This document shows positions 9,353 through 20,915 of a stretch of 64,000 nucleotides of DNA, piece after piece; within the stretch, counting starts at the first letter, position 1, and every line of letters begins with the position of its first letter. The stretch is taken from positions 1 through 64,000 of the forward strand of contig JAMOUW010000045.1 of assembly GCA_027067955.1 (NCBI GenBank), in the 5' to 3' direction. This stretch comes from Thermaceae bacterium. GTDB lineage: Bacteria > Deinococcota > Deinococci > Deinococcales > Marinithermaceae. The translations under genes and the position numbers were made by a program. Under the pieces are notes generated by a model. It worked only from the letters and a program-made list of their open reading frames with translations. It had not been told where the DNA came from and ran no database searches.

Positions 9353-9568
9353 ATGGAAAAAGGTAAAGTAAAGTGGTTCAACGCGGAAAAAGGCTACGGT
9401 TTCATTGAGCGCGAAGGTGGCAGTGACGTTTTCGTGCACTTCAGCGCCATAAACTCCTCGGGTTTCCGCACCCTCAATGAAGGTGACATTGTGGAATTCG
9501 AAGTCGAAGACGGCCCCAAGGGCCCCTCGGCCGCTAACGTGACCGTGGTGGAGTCCGCGGGCTACTAG
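9353..9568 (+). CDS. csp: Cold-shock protein (CspA family)
   Basis: A 71-aa single cold-shock domain that binds single-stranded RNA/DNA and acts as an RNA chaperone. KGYGFIE (RNP1) and DVFVHF (RNP2) are intact. GGAG precedes the ATG. An extended -10 (TGTGCTACAAT, 9244-9254) upstream would give a 5' leader of roughly 90 nt, a usual arrangement for csp genes. A terminator follows at 9588. The gene stands alone between leuS and a convergent thioesterase. Confidence 0.95.
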   Translation: MEKGKVKWFNAEKGYGFIEREGGSDVFVHFSAINSSGFRTLNEGDIVEFEVEDGPKGPSAANVTVVESAGY

Positions 9569-9587
9569 CCTGCACCCGCAACCGACC

Positions 9588-9616
9588 AAAGGCGCCTGCG
9601 GGCGCCTTTGTTTTTT
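9588..9616 (+). terminator. Terminator of the cold-shock gene
   Basis: AAAGGCGCC and GGCGCCTTT with a TGCG loop (9588-9609), followed by a T-rich run. Confidence 0.9.
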
Positions 9617-9655
9617 GTTGTCCCGCGGCGCCGGTCTCCAGGGCGGGCGGCCGCA

Positions 9656-10027
9656 TCAGCCGTCAACCGGCGCAGGCTTTCCGGATTCGTCGATGGCGAC
9701 GAAGACCAGCTCGCCGCGGGTGGCGAGCTGGCGGGTGTCCGGACCGCCGCCAAAGCGCTCCTTAAACACCTCGACCTGTACCGTGAGGGAGGTGCGCCCT
9801 ACGCGCTCGACCCGCGCCACTATCTCCAGCAAATCACCGGCGCGAATGGGCACCTCGAACTCGACGCGCCCCACAGCCACGGTGACCACCGGCTTCTTCG
9901 CCCGGCGGGCCGCGGCGTACGAGCCTACCTTATCCATCAATCCCAGAACGTAACCGCCAAAAGCATTTCCCAGGGGGTTGGTGTCTTCGGGGAATACCAT
10001 CTCAAGCGTACGCGTTTCGTGCTCCAC
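9656..10027 (-). CDS. Hotdog-fold acyl-CoA thioesterase (YciA/BFIT type)
   Basis: The 123-aa protein has the layout of single-hotdog acyl-CoA hydrolases: [16 protein letters not shown] with the catalytic-region Asn, then the long helix [13 protein letters not shown], then strands [10 protein letters not shown] and DLLEIVARV. Such enzymes hydrolyse acyl-CoA thioesters in the cytoplasm as oligomers. The GTG start at 10027 lies six bases after a TAAGTT box, so a leaderless mRNA is likely. It is divergent from clpB. Chain-length preference cannot be told. Confidence 0.85.
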   Translation of the reverse strand: MEHETRTLEMVFPEDTNPLGNAFGGYVLGLMDKVGSYAAARRAKKPVVTVAVGRVEFEVPIRAGDLLEIVARVERVGRTSLTVQVEVFKERFGGGPDTRQLATRGELVFVAIDESGKPAPVDG

Positions 10028-10108
10028 CTTCCCAACTTACCCGCAACCCGGCCACAGGCCGCGGGAAACCCGGGCCGCCCTATCTTTGGCAAACGGTGAT
10101 GTAGCATA

Positions 10109-10138
10109 CTTGATATTATCAATATCAGATGTTATGCT
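10109..10138 (+). promoter_or_regulatory. clpB promoter with embedded palindrome
   Basis: TTGATA (10110-10115) and TATGCT (10133-10138) are 17 bases apart. A perfect palindrome, TGATATT-atc-AATATCA (10111-10127), overlaps the -35 box and spacer. Read as CTTGATA-N7-TATCAGA it loosely resembles the HspR-binding HAIR element (CTTGAGT-N7-ACTCAAG). A heat-shock repressor site is inferred. Confidence 0.6.
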
Positions 10139-10163
10139 TGTACAGGACCAAGAGGAGGTAATC

Positions 10164-12731
<2,568 letters not shown>

Positions 12732-12750
12732 GCCATTCCCGGAAACTCCG

Positions 12751-12778
12751 CCCGGAGCTATGCTCCGGGGTTTTCTTA
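12751..12778 (+). terminator. clpB terminator
   Basis: CCCGGAGC (12751-12758) pairs with GCTCCGGG (12762-12769) across a TAT loop and is followed by GTTTTCTTATT. Confidence 0.85.
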
Positions 12779-12804
12779 TTCCCCGGCCGCGGTAAAGTTG
12801 GTGC

Positions 12805-14283
12805 ATGTACCCCGGCCGTTTCGTAATCACCAGTCTTCCCGGAACCAAGCTGCCCGAAGACCTGGCCGCGCTCTGGCGGCGCTACCGGGTGGGCGGGGTA
12901 ATCCTCTTCCGCCAGAACATCGCGAACCCCGAACAGCTGCGGCGGCTGCTGCAGCAACTGCGGGATACCTTGGGCGAAGAAGCCCTCATAAGCATCGACC
13001 AGGAAGGGGGAGGGGTACTGCGCCTGCCCTTCGTGCCCGCGCCCCCGCCAGGAATGAGCCTGGGCGCGGCCGGCGACCCCGAACTGGCCCGCGCCGTGGG
13101 CGCGGCCACCGCCCGCGGCCTGGCCGCCTACGGCTTCAACCTCAACTATGCCCCGGTGCTCGATCTCAACACCAACCCGGCGAATCCCGTCATCGCCGAA
13201 CGCTCCTTCGGCTCAGACCCCGAGCGCGCCAGCGAGCTGGCGCTCGCCTGGCACGAGGGGCACGCCGGTCAGGGGGTGGCCACTACCGGCAAGCACTTCC
13301 CCGGCCACGGCGACACCACGGTCGATTCGCACCTGGGCCTGCCGGTGGTAGGCAAAACCCTGGAAGAACTGCGCACTCTGGAACTGGTGCCCTTTGCCCG
13401 GGCGCGGGGGCGGTTGCCGTTGCTGATGACCGCGCACATCGTCTACCCGGAGCTCGACGGCGAGCTGCCGGCGACGCTCTCGCGGCGGATCCTCACCGGT
13501 TTGCTGCGTGAAGAAATGGGCTATGACGGGGTCGTCGTCACCGACGCGCTCAACATGCGGGCGATCGCCGACCGCTGGAGCGCACCCGAGGCGGCGGTTA
13601 GGTCGCTGGCCGCCGGGGCCGACCTGGTGATGCCATTGGGAAACCTGGAGCTGCAAGAAAAAACACTGGCGCGGATTCAGACGGCGCTCGACAGCGGCGA
13701 GCTCGACCGAAAACAAATGAAGGCCAGCGCTGAGCGAATAAGCGCTCTGGCCCGCGCCTTCCCGGCCAGACGGGGAAGTTATGACGAAGAACAACTGGCC
13801 GCCGACCGCCGGCTCTTAATAGAGGCCTGGACCCGCGGTCTGACCGCGCTGGGCGATCCCGCCCCGCCGCCAAAAGACGCCTGCCTGCGGGTGGTGGCGC
13901 AGGAACGGCCGCCGGGCGACGGCGTTTCCGAAGCCGGGGCTGGCGGGGCCGAGCTGGTCAGGTTGCTGGGAGGCTACTGGCAGGTCAAGCCCGTCTTCGT
14001 GGGCAGCGTCGCCGAGGTTCCGGGGTTGGAGATCGCAACGGAGGGCTGTTTCAACCTGCTCATTTCCAATAGCCGCCGCCTCTATCCACCGGCCGGCTGG
14101 CGCTGGCGGCCCGACCTGCACGTGGCCCTGTGGAACCCCTTCGCCGCCGCGCGTGTGCCCGGCCCGGCGCTCCTCAGCTATGGCTTCCGCCCTGAGGCTC
14201 TCGAGGCGGTGCTCGCCTGGCTGCGCGGCGAGGCGCGGGCCCGCGGCCAAATGCCCGCGCCGTTGCGCGTCCCGGATGATTAA
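12805..14283 (+). CDS. nagZ: Beta-N-acetylhexosaminidase NagZ-like (GH3), cytoplasmic
   Basis: The 492-aa GH3 enzyme removes terminal beta-GlcNAc from wall fragments. SIDQEGGG, the RSFG-like ERSFG, KHFPGHGDT (from residue 163) with the His-Asp acid/base pair of NagZ, and VVTDALNM with the probable nucleophile Asp247 are all present. There is no signal peptide, so it should act in the cytoplasm, in contrast to the exported paralogue at 26730. About 150 C-terminal residues follow the catalytic domain and match no domain I know. The ATG is six bases after TAAAGT (leaderless). Confidence 0.9.
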   Translation: MYPGRFVITSLPGTKLPEDLAALWRRYRVGGVILFRQNIANPEQLRRLLQQLRDTLGEEALISIDQEGGGVLRLPFVPAPPPGMSLGAAGDPELARAVGAATARGLAAYGFNLNYAPVLDLNTNPANPVIAERSFGSDPERASELALAWHEGHAGQGVATTGKHFPGHGDTTVDSHLGLPVVGKTLEELRTLELVPFARARGRLPLLMTAHIVYPELDGELPATLSRRILTGLLREEMGYDGVVVTDALNMRAIADRWSAPEAAVRSLAAGADLVMPLGNLELQEKTLARIQTALDSGELDRKQMKASAERISALARAFPARRGSYDEEQLAADRRLLIEAWTRGLTALGDPAPPPKDACLRVVAQERPPGDGVSEAGAGGAELVRLLGGYWQVKPVFVGSVAEVPGLEIATEGCFNLLISNSRRLYPPAGWRWRPDLHVALWNPFAAARVPGPALLSYGFRPEALEAVLAWLRGEARARGQMPAPLRVPDD

Positions 14284-14302
14284 CCTGCGGTATCGTGTTT
14301 TC

Positions 14303-15139
14303 GTGAACCGCACCCTCGTCATCGCGCATCGCGGCGCGCGCAGCCTCGCGCCCGAAAACACCCTGGCCGCCGCCCAAAAAGGACTCGAGGCCGGGGCCGA
14401 CCTCTGGGAAACCGACGTGGGCGTGACCGCCGACGGCGTCTTGATTTTGTTTCACGACGACAGCCTGAAGCGCACCACCAACGCCGCCGAGATCTACCCG
14501 GACCGCGCGCCCTGGACCTTCACCCAGTTCAGCTATGACGAAATCCAGCAGCTCGACGCCGGCGGCTGGTTCAACCGCGAAGACCCCTTCGGCCAGATCG
14601 CCGCCGGCAGGGTGAGCCCGGAAGACCAGGCCAGGTACGAGGGGCTCAAGGTGCCGACGGTGGAAGAAGCGCTCGCCTTTACCCGCGACCACGCCTGGAC
14701 CGTGAATATCGAGCTGAAGCAGCTGCCGCCACCGCTTGCGGACTTTCCCGTCGTCCCTCGCTTCTTCGAGGTGATGGACCGGGTGGGCATCGCCCCCGAG
14801 CAGGTGCGGCTCTCCTCGTTCGAGCACCACTGGCTGGAAGAGGCCAGATCGCTCAGGCCCGAGGTCGAGGTCCAGGCGCTGGTCGGCTACCACCGCGACC
14901 GGCCCATCGACTGGGAGGCGGTAGCGGACTACCAAACCATCAACGCCCGCGCCACCCTCACCCCGCCTGGAAAGGTGCGCCAGCTGGTGGCGGAAGGCAA
15001 AAAGATAAATCTCTTCACCGTCAACGACGTCGAAGAAGCCCGCACCTACGTCGATGCCGGCGTGAGCGGCCTCTTCACCGACTTCCCGCAGGACCTGATA
15101 CCGCTGGCCCGCGCCGCGGCCGGAAAGGAAACGCCATGA
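14303..15139 (+). CDS. Glycerophosphodiester phosphodiesterase
   Basis: The 278-aa GDPD-family TIM barrel hydrolyses glycerophosphodiesters to glycerol-3-phosphate and an alcohol. IAHRGARSLAPENT near the start and the later HDDSLKRTT segment carry the catalytic histidines and metal ligands; NIELKQ is the conserved internal Glu-Lys motif. No signal peptide is visible, so it is cytoplasmic. The GTG at 14303 follows TATCGT by six bases. Its stop overlaps the start of the next gene (ATGA), so the two are probably translationally coupled. A second GDPD lies at 16235 in the ugp-like operon. Confidence 0.9.
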   Translation: MNRTLVIAHRGARSLAPENTLAAAQKGLEAGADLWETDVGVTADGVLILFHDDSLKRTTNAAEIYPDRAPWTFTQFSYDEIQQLDAGGWFNREDPFGQIAAGRVSPEDQARYEGLKVPTVEEALAFTRDHAWTVNIELKQLPPPLADFPVVPRFFEVMDRVGIAPEQVRLSSFEHHWLEEARSLRPEVEVQALVGYHRDRPIDWEAVADYQTINARATLTPPGKVRQLVAEGKKINLFTVNDVEEARTYVDAGVSGLFTDFPQDLIPLARAAAGKETP

Positions 15140-15984
15140 CCCTGAACTTCCTGATCGTCAACGGTTACCCGCGCGGAAGCCGGGAAAACTTCGACCGCGC
15201 GGACGTCGCCCACCCCCACGACCTCTACCGGCGACTGCTCGACCGCTACGCCCCCGGCTCGGAGTCGCGGGTTTTCTTCATTGCCGACGTGGAAAACCCG
15301 CTGCCCACCATGGGCGAGCTGCGCGGCTACCACGGCGTCATCTGGACCGGCTCCGACCAAACCATCTACCACACCCACGAGGAGAAGGTAGCCCGCCAGA
15401 TCGAGTTTTCCCGCCAGGCCTTCCAGGCCGGCGTGCCCCAGTTCGGCAGCTGCTGGGGAGCGCAGATGGCGGCGGTGGCCGCCGGCGGCAAGGTAGAAGC
15501 CAACCCCAAAGGGCGCGAGTGGGGCTTCGCGCCGCGCATCGAGCTCACCGCCGCGGGTCGCGAGCACCCCTTGACAGCGGGCAAGCCGCCTGTCTTCCAG
15601 GGAATCGAGATGCACCTCGACAACATCACCGAGCTGCCCCCCACCGCCCGTCTGCTGGCCACCGGCGAGCACACCCGCGTGCAGGCGCTGGCGGTGGAGC
15701 ACGAAAACGGCACTTACTGGGCCACCCAGTACCACCCCGAGTTCGACCTCTGGGAAAACGCCCGCCTGATCGCCGCCCGCGCCAGGGCGCTGGTTAAAGA
15801 GGGCTTTTTCGAGAAGGAAGAGGACGTGCTGCGCTACGCCGGGGAGATGAAGGCTCTCTTCGAGAATCCCGGCGATGAAAAGCTGCGCCGCAAGCTGGGG
15901 GTGGACGAGACCCTGCTGGACGACCGGATTCGCCAGCTCGAGTTCGCCAACTGGCTCGATCACCTGGTGCGACCTTCGGCCTGA
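15136..15984 (+). CDS. Class I glutamine amidotransferase domain protein
   Basis: A 282-aa protein with the class I GATase fold: FGSCWGAQ bears the nucleophile Cys and QYHPEF the His/Glu pair. The catalytic triad is complete, so it may release ammonia from glutamine or act as a gamma-glutamyl hydrolase. It resembles stand-alone GMP-synthase-like GATases but has about 70 extra C-terminal residues after the GATase domain. It overlaps the upstream GDPD gene by four bases. The acceptor substrate is unknown. Confidence 0.8.
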   Translation: MTLNFLIVNGYPRGSRENFDRADVAHPHDLYRRLLDRYAPGSESRVFFIADVENPLPTMGELRGYHGVIWTGSDQTIYHTHEEKVARQIEFSRQAFQAGVPQFGSCWGAQMAAVAAGGKVEANPKGREWGFAPRIELTAAGREHPLTAGKPPVFQGIEMHLDNITELPPTARLLATGEHTRVQALAVEHENGTYWATQYHPEFDLWENARLIAARARALVKEGFFEKEEDVLRYAGEMKALFENPGDEKLRRKLGVDETLLDDRIRQLEFANWLDHLVRPSA

Positions 15985-16234
15985 TCGCAGCGTCGTGCAC
16001 CCGGGCCCGCCGCAAGATCCGCGCGAGGAACGGGGCGGCTTGCCCGGTTCCCTGTTCCGGCACCCGCCGCAGCACCGCAGCCGCGGCGTGGCGCAACAGC
16101 ATGTAGATCAGGGCCAGTCCCAGCGGTCATTACTGTAACGGCGGAAAACGCCGGGTCCAGCTCCATACATGTTGCTTCCTGGAATTATGACGAACCAGAA
16201 ACGAGCTACTTATTGTATGCCGTGAGAAAACCGT

Positions 16235-16930
16235 TCATCGTGCCTGTTTGAGAACCTCTGCGTCGTCGCCCATTATCACGTCCACGCCTAGGCCGGCAAG
16301 CTCGCGCGCAGTGGCGGCATCATTTACGGTCCAGGTCGCCACTGCCAGACCCTTCCTGTGCCAGCGGGCAACGCGGGGAGCGGTAACCAGCTGCACCTGC
16401 GGATGCACCGCCTCTATCCCCAGCATCTCGGCCATGCGCCCGGTGTCGTACACCCGAAAGAGGTAACCCAGGGGGATCTCGGGACGATGCTGGCGGATCT
16501 TCAGGAGGGCAACCGGGTCGTAAGACGATATCCATACCCGCCGCTTCCCTTCCCAGTCCCCGACCGCCGCGGCCAGTTCGTAGGCGCGGCCGTCATCCAG
16601 GCCGGGAATACTTTTCAACTCCAGGTTGATCAAGAAATTGGGATGCTGCTCGAACAGCTCGAACAGCTCCGCCAGCGTCATAATTCCCGGAACCAGCCCG
16701 CGAAGCTCGTCGTAGGTGAGTTCGAATACGAGCCGCGGGCCGGCTACGAAGTCGTGATGGATTACCAGCACGCCGTCCCTGGTGCGCTGCACATCGGTTT
16801 CTATACCGTCGAGCCCGGCCGCCAGCGCTGCCAAGAAAGCGGCGCGGGTGTTGTCGCCCCCCTTGCTCGATACCCCCCGGTGCCCGAGCAGCACCGGCCT
16901 CTTGTGATCTGAAAAAGGAAGGATCGGCAT
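16235..16930 (-). CDS. ugpQ: Glycerophosphodiester phosphodiesterase UgpQ-like
   Basis: The 231-aa cytoplasmic GDPD has GHRGVSSKGGDNT at its start, IETDVQRTRDG, HHDF and NLELKS, all expected in bacterial UgpQ. It is the last gene of the operon at 20033-16235 and follows the permease gene with no gap. That context indicates it cleaves imported glycerophosphodiesters to glycerol-3-phosphate. It is shorter than the GDPD at 14303 and is a separate subfamily member. Confidence 0.9.
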   Translation of the reverse strand: MPILPFSDHKRPVLLGHRGVSSKGGDNTRAAFLAALAAGLDGIETDVQRTRDGVLVIHHDFVAGPRLVFELTYDELRGLVPGIMTLAELFELFEQHPNFLINLELKSIPGLDDGRAYELAAAVGDWEGKRRVWISSYDPVALLKIRQHRPEIPLGYLFRVYDTGRMAEMLGIEAVHPQVQLVTAPRVARWHRKGLAVATWTVNDAATARELAGLGVDVIMGDDAEVLKQAR

Positions 16931-17755
16931 TTACTTCTCCTGACTGAGCGCGAAGCCGCGGCTGAACTGTTCCTGCAACAACATGAAAACCACCAGCGCC
17001 GGCAGCAAGGCGATGATCGCCCCCGCCATGACTATGCCCCAGTTGGTGGCGTCCTGGCCGCTGGTCATCATGCGCAGACCCACCTGAACCACCTGGCGGC
17101 TACTTTCATGGATTATGATTAAAGGCCATAAATACTGGTTCCACATATATACGAACTGAATTACGGCCATCGCCGCCACCACGTTGAGCGACATGGGCAG
17201 CAGGATAGCCCAGGCGAAACGCAGCGGCCCGGCTCCATCTATCTTGGCGGCGTCCACCAGGCTGGTGGGAATCTGCAAAAACTGCTGCCGGAAGAGGAAG
17301 GTGCCGGTGGCCGAAGCCAGGAAGGGCACGATCAGGGCCGCGTAGGAGTTGGACCAACCCAGCTTGGTGACCAGCTCGAAGAGGGCTACGATCATGATCT
17401 CGGTGGGCATCATCAAAGTTAGCAGGATGAAAGTGAATACCGCCCCTTTGAGGGGGAAGCGAAAATAAACGAGTGCCAGTGCCGCCATGAACGAGATAAC
17501 GGTCTTGCCGACGGTTACGGCGATGGCGATATAGAACGAGTTCTTCATGTACATTCCCAGATGGAACTGGTTCCAGGCTATCGAGTAGTTTTCTAGCATC
17601 GCAGTGCCCAGCGTGAACCGGGGCGGATAGCTGAATATCTGTGCCGGTGTTTGCGTGGAAAAGATGAATGCCAGCAGGATTGGTGCGGCAACGACGAGAA
17701 CTGAAATGATGAGAAGCACGTGGACCGTGATGTTTTGCAAACGTTTACGCTGCAC
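16931..17755 (-). CDS. ugpE: ABC transporter permease UgpE-like (CUT1)
   Basis: The 274-aa inner-membrane permease has six hydrophobic segments and the cytoplasmic EAA-type loop DAAKIDGAGPLRFAW. It is the MalG/UgpE partner of the permease upstream, whose stop overlaps or abuts its start (TGATGTG); GTG at 17755 is the start. No ATPase gene is in this operon. Position before a UgpQ-type hydrolase suggests glycerol-3-phosphate or glycerophosphodiester import. Confidence 0.88.
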   Translation of the reverse strand: MQRKRLQNITVHVLLIISVLVVAAPILLAFIFSTQTPAQIFSYPPRFTLGTAMLENYSIAWNQFHLGMYMKNSFYIAIAVTVGKTVISFMAALALVYFRFPLKGAVFTFILLTLMMPTEIMIVALFELVTKLGWSNSYAALIVPFLASATGTFLFRQQFLQIPTSLVDAAKIDGAGPLRFAWAILLPMSLNVVAAMAVIQFVYMWNQYLWPLIIIHESSRQVVQVGLRMMTSGQDATNWGIVMAGAIIALLPALVVFMLLQEQFSRGFALSQEK

Positions 17756-17756
17756 A

Positions 17757-18647
17757 TCAGCCTCCGTAGTGAACCCGACCCTCGCCGAAGCGGAACTGCA
17801 TGATGGTGAGGAAGACGACGGCGATGAAGAGTATCACCGACTGCGCCGCCGCCATGCCCGTCTTGTAGTATTCGAAGCCGTCGCGGTAGATATTGAAAAT
17901 CAGGATGTTGGTGGCGTTGCTGGGCCCGCCCTTGGTGAGCAGGTCCACGAAGGGAAAAGCCTCGAAGAAGGCGTAGATGGTGTTGATGATGAGCAGGAAG
18001 AAAGTCATGGGACTGAGCAGCGGGAAGGTCACCCGCCAGAAACGCTGCCAGGGGGTGGCCCCGTCTATAAGCGCGGCTTCCAGAACCTCCCCGGGAAGGT
18101 TTTGCAACCCGGCGATGTAGAAGACGACGTTGTAACCCACGTTCTTCCATACGGCAACGAAGACCAGGAGCGCCATGGCCAGCTTGGGGTTGGTGAGCCA
18201 GTCGGGAGCAATACCCAGGCTGATGGTAAGCAGGTAGTTCACGATTCCCGACTGCGGGTTGAACATGAAGAGGAAAATCACACCGGCGACCGCGGGGCTT
18301 AGCGCATAGGGCCAGATCAGCAGCAAACGGTAAATGCGCCATCCAGAAACTTTCTGGTTAGCCAGCACGCTGAGCGCCAGCCCCGTGGCCATGGAGAAAA
18401 TCACCACAAAAAAAGCAAATATGACGGTATTTTTGAATATTTGCAGGTAGTCGGGGTTGGTAAAGAGTTCTTTATAGTTCTCCAGGCCCACGAAGGTCTT
18501 GCTCAGCCCCAAAAACGCCACCCGAAACAGCGACAGCCAAAAGGTTTCGAAGGTGGGGTAGTAGAGAAACAGCAGCAGGACGACGAACGACGGGAGCAAT
18601 AATACCCAGGGCAACCAGCGGCTTTTGTAGGCGGCGTGCGTGTCCAT
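17757..18647 (-). CDS. ugpA: ABC transporter permease UgpA-like (CUT1)
   Basis: The 296-aa inner-membrane permease has an N-terminal leader helix and six core segments. EAALIDGATPWQRFW is the EAA loop that contacts the ATPase. It is the MalF/UgpA-type partner of the following gene. It sits downstream of the binding-protein gene, separated by a 15-bp perfect hairpin that probably lowers its expression relative to ugpB. Confidence 0.88.
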   Translation of the reverse strand: MDTHAAYKSRWLPWVLLLPSFVVLLLFLYYPTFETFWLSLFRVAFLGLSKTFVGLENYKELFTNPDYLQIFKNTVIFAFFVVIFSMATGLALSVLANQKVSGWRIYRLLLIWPYALSPAVAGVIFLFMFNPQSGIVNYLLTISLGIAPDWLTNPKLAMALLVFVAVWKNVGYNVVFYIAGLQNLPGEVLEAALIDGATPWQRFWRVTFPLLSPMTFFLLIINTIYAFFEAFPFVDLLTKGGPSNATNILIFNIYRDGFEYYKTGMAAAQSVILFIAVVFLTIMQFRFGEGRVHYGG

Positions 18648-18682
18648 GTTGAAAGGTCCCTTGTTGTGTTTCGAAAAATGGG

Positions 18683-18716
18683 GCGAACCCCGGCGCCGCT
18701 CGGCGCCGGGGTTCGC
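18683..18716 (-). terminator. Perfect hairpin between ugpB and ugpA
   Basis: GCGAACCCCGGCGCC and its exact complement (18683-18697 and 18702-18716) lie seven bases after the ugpB stop. On the minus strand the hairpin is followed by CCCCATTTTTCG. It can act as a leaky terminator and as a 3' stabiliser of the binding-protein mRNA. Confidence 0.75.
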
Positions 18717-18722
18717 GCGGGC

Positions 18723-20033
18723 TTACTTCTTGACCGAAGCGTTGTAGTTCTTGAGGGCCTTGTCGGCCTTGGCGTCAGCCTCGGCCAGCGCCTTGGCGAT
18801 GTCCTTCCCCTGGAAGATCTGCTGCACCATGTTCTCGATGATAGTGCGGATCTCGGGGAAGGGACCGATGAGCGCACCCTGGGTGGCGCGGTTAGCCTTC
18901 GACTGCAGCAGCTGGTCGAAAGCGGCGCGGTAAGCGGGGTTACGCTCGAACCAGTTCTGCCACTCGAGCACCTTCACCGAGGTATTCAGTACCGGGAAGT
19001 AACCCGTGCCCTTATGCCAGCGCACCATGTTCTCGGTGTTGGTGAACCACAGCAGGAAGGTGAGGGCCGCTTCCTGCTCCTTCTGCGGATGGCCCTTGGT
19101 CAGCCACAGCGAGGCGCCGCCGACCACCGTACCGTTGCGCTCAACGCCGTCGGGAACGGGAAGGAAGCCGGTACCCAGCTCGAAACCGTTCTCAAAGGAA
19201 GCGTTCTGCATGAAGGTGACGTCAGAGGTCGAGGTGATCTCCATGGCCGCCTGCTGGCTCACGAAGAGCTGGTTGGCGCCGTCCCAGTCCTCGGGCTTGC
19301 CGGTATAGGCGTAGAAGCCCTTGTCGTAGAGGCCCTTCCACCACTTCATGATCCGCTTCATGGCCTCAGAGTTGATGTAGACGTCGGTGGCGCGGGCGGC
19401 GCGACCGTTCTCGTTGTTAGCGAGCAGCGCGCCCTGCTCGGCGACCCACTGCTCCACGAACCAGGAGTGCAACGGCCAGGTGATGCACTTGGGCGCCGCC
19501 TTGCTAGCGATGATCTTTTCACAGGCCTTGACTACCTCACCGTAGGTCTTGGGCGGGTTGTTGGGGTCGAGGCCGGCCTTCTTGAAGATGTCCTTGTTGT
19601 AGTAAAGGATCGGGTTCGAGGAGTTCCAGGGAATCGAGTTGAACTTGCCGCCGATGCGGTAGTAATTGGCCACGGGCTTGATGTAGTCGTCCAGCTGGAA
19701 CTCAAGCCCCGCCGGCACGTAGTCCTGGATGGGGACGAAGATGCCCGAATCGATGGCCAGCTGGCTGCCGACCTCGAATATCTGCACGATGTGGGGCGCG
19801 TTACCCTGCTTGGCCGCAAGGATGGCAGCGTTCAGGGTGTCGCGGTAGCTGCCTTTGTACTCGACCTTTACCTCTATGCCCGGATGTGTGTAATTGAAAT
19901 CTTCAACCGCACGCTGGATGAAAGCCGTGCGCCCGCCGCCGAAGGCGTGCCAGAAAGTAACGTGCACTTTTTCGGCCGCGAAGGCGAACCCAATGAGCGC
20001 CGAGAGCCCGACTGCTATTGCTAATCGCTTCAT
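18723..20033 (-). CDS. ugpB: ABC transporter substrate-binding protein UgpB-like
   Basis: The 436-aa extracytoplasmic solute-binding protein starts with a signal peptide ending near AFA-AE. Features typical of UgpB and related CUT1 binding proteins are WHAFGGG near the N-terminus, SSNPILYYNKD, and a Trp-rich central region. The ligand is probably glycerol-3-phosphate or a glycerophosphodiester, based on the UgpQ-type hydrolase in the operon; a different sugar ligand cannot be excluded. GGAGG precedes the ATG, and a TATACT box lies about 30 bases upstream of the start. Confidence 0.88.
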   Translation of the reverse strand: MKRLAIAVGLSALIGFAFAAEKVHVTFWHAFGGGRTAFIQRAVEDFNYTHPGIEVKVEYKGSYRDTLNAAILAAKQGNAPHIVQIFEVGSQLAIDSGIFVPIQDYVPAGLEFQLDDYIKPVANYYRIGGKFNSIPWNSSNPILYYNKDIFKKAGLDPNNPPKTYGEVVKACEKIIASKAAPKCITWPLHSWFVEQWVAEQGALLANNENGRAARATDVYINSEAMKRIMKWWKGLYDKGFYAYTGKPEDWDGANQLFVSQQAAMEITSTSDVTFMQNASFENGFELGTGFLPVPDGVERNGTVVGGASLWLTKGHPQKEQEAALTFLLWFTNTENMVRWHKGTGYFPVLNTSVKVLEWQNWFERNPAYRAAFDQLLQSKANRATQGALIGPFPEIRTIIENMVQQIFQGKDIAKALAEADAKADKALKNYNASVKK

Positions 20034-20114
20034 AGTGATACCTCCTTTTCTTGCAAGACCCAGTATACCTCGTGCTGAACGATAAGTTGTAGGAACTGAA
20101 GCACTATTCGCCGT

Positions 20115-20840
20115 TCAAGGCTGGCCGCGGATCAGGCAGATAAACAGAAAGACCAGCTCGCCAGTTTCTACCAGGGCCCCGTAAACGTCCCCCGAAAGCC
20201 CGCCACCCAGACGCCGCGCCGCCCATAAAGCGAGCAGAAACACCAGGATGCCCGCACCCAGCGCTGGCAGCGGCGCCAGCACCGCGAGGGGAGCGGCGAA
20301 GACCAGCCCCGGCCCCACGCGGCCCTGCCGGGCGGTGGCGCCCATGCCTTCGGGGCGGGCGGCAGGAAAGAGATTGAGGATTGGCAGCAGCCAGAAGCGC
20401 GCCGCCACCGGCGCGAGCAAGAGCGGCAGAGGCCCCGGAAGCGATGCCAGTGTCTGCCACTTGAGGAGCAGGAAGACGAAGCCGGCCCCAAAAGCAAAGC
20501 TGCCGTGGTGCACGTCCGACAGAATCCGCAGGCGCTCTGCGGGAGCCCGCGGCGCCAGGAGCGCGTCGGCGCTGTCGAGCAGACCGTCGAGGTGCAGCAT
20601 GCCAGTCAGCGCCAGCCAAAGGGCCAGCAGCATAGCGCCGGCCAGCCCTCCGGGCAGGTCCTGGAGCAACCAGTAAGCTGCCGCCAGCAGGGCTCCAAGA
20701 ATCCAGCCAACCAGCGGATAATAGGCCGATGCCGCTTTCATCTCGCCGGGACGCACCTCCCCCGGATCGGGTACCGGAAGGGTGGTCAGGAACCCGAGGG
20801 CCAGCCAGAAGGGGCGGAGGCGAGACATCGCGGGTATCAT
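20115..20840 (-). CDS. cobS: Adenosylcobinamide-GDP ribazoletransferase CobS
   Basis: The 241-aa polytopic membrane enzyme joins adenosylcobinamide-GDP and alpha-ribazole to give adenosylcobalamin. FLTTLPVP near the start and HLDGLLDSADALLAP, the Asp-rich motif of the CobS family, are present. The ATG at 20840 follows GGGAAGGG; a second ATG at 20828 is possible, while the long upstream frame to 21398 overlaps the toxin-antitoxin genes and is not coding. It is divergent from vapB and separated from cobT by the vapBC pair. Confidence 0.92.
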   Translation of the reverse strand: MIPAMSRLRPFWLALGFLTTLPVPDPGEVRPGEMKAASAYYPLVGWILGALLAAAYWLLQDLPGGLAGAMLLALWLALTGMLHLDGLLDSADALLAPRAPAERLRILSDVHHGSFAFGAGFVFLLLKWQTLASLPGPLPLLLAPVAARFWLLPILNLFPAARPEGMGATARQGRVGPGLVFAAPLAVLAPLPALGAGILVFLLALWAARRLGGGLSGDVYGALVETGELVFLFICLIRGQP

Positions 20841-20915
20841 AACCCTTCCCGTCGCAAGTGCATGCGTAAAACTCTTGCAAATTTTGCTTTGCAGTGAATG
20901 TATGATAATGAAGAC

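Noticed and set aside
9978-10163. Upstream extension of the clpB frame
   Set aside because: It runs through the clpB promoter and the antisense of the thioesterase gene; ATG 10164 has GAGGAGG.
15985-16234. Possible remnant gene on the minus strand (segment with LGLALIYMLLRHAA)
   Set aside because: No start, ribosome site or recognisable homology; the 250-base convergent intergenic region shows only a small GGCG/CGCC hairpin near 16138-16152.
18636-20024. 462-aa plus-strand frame opposite ugpB
   Set aside because: Antisense shadow; the minus-strand binding protein has a signal peptide and ribosome site.
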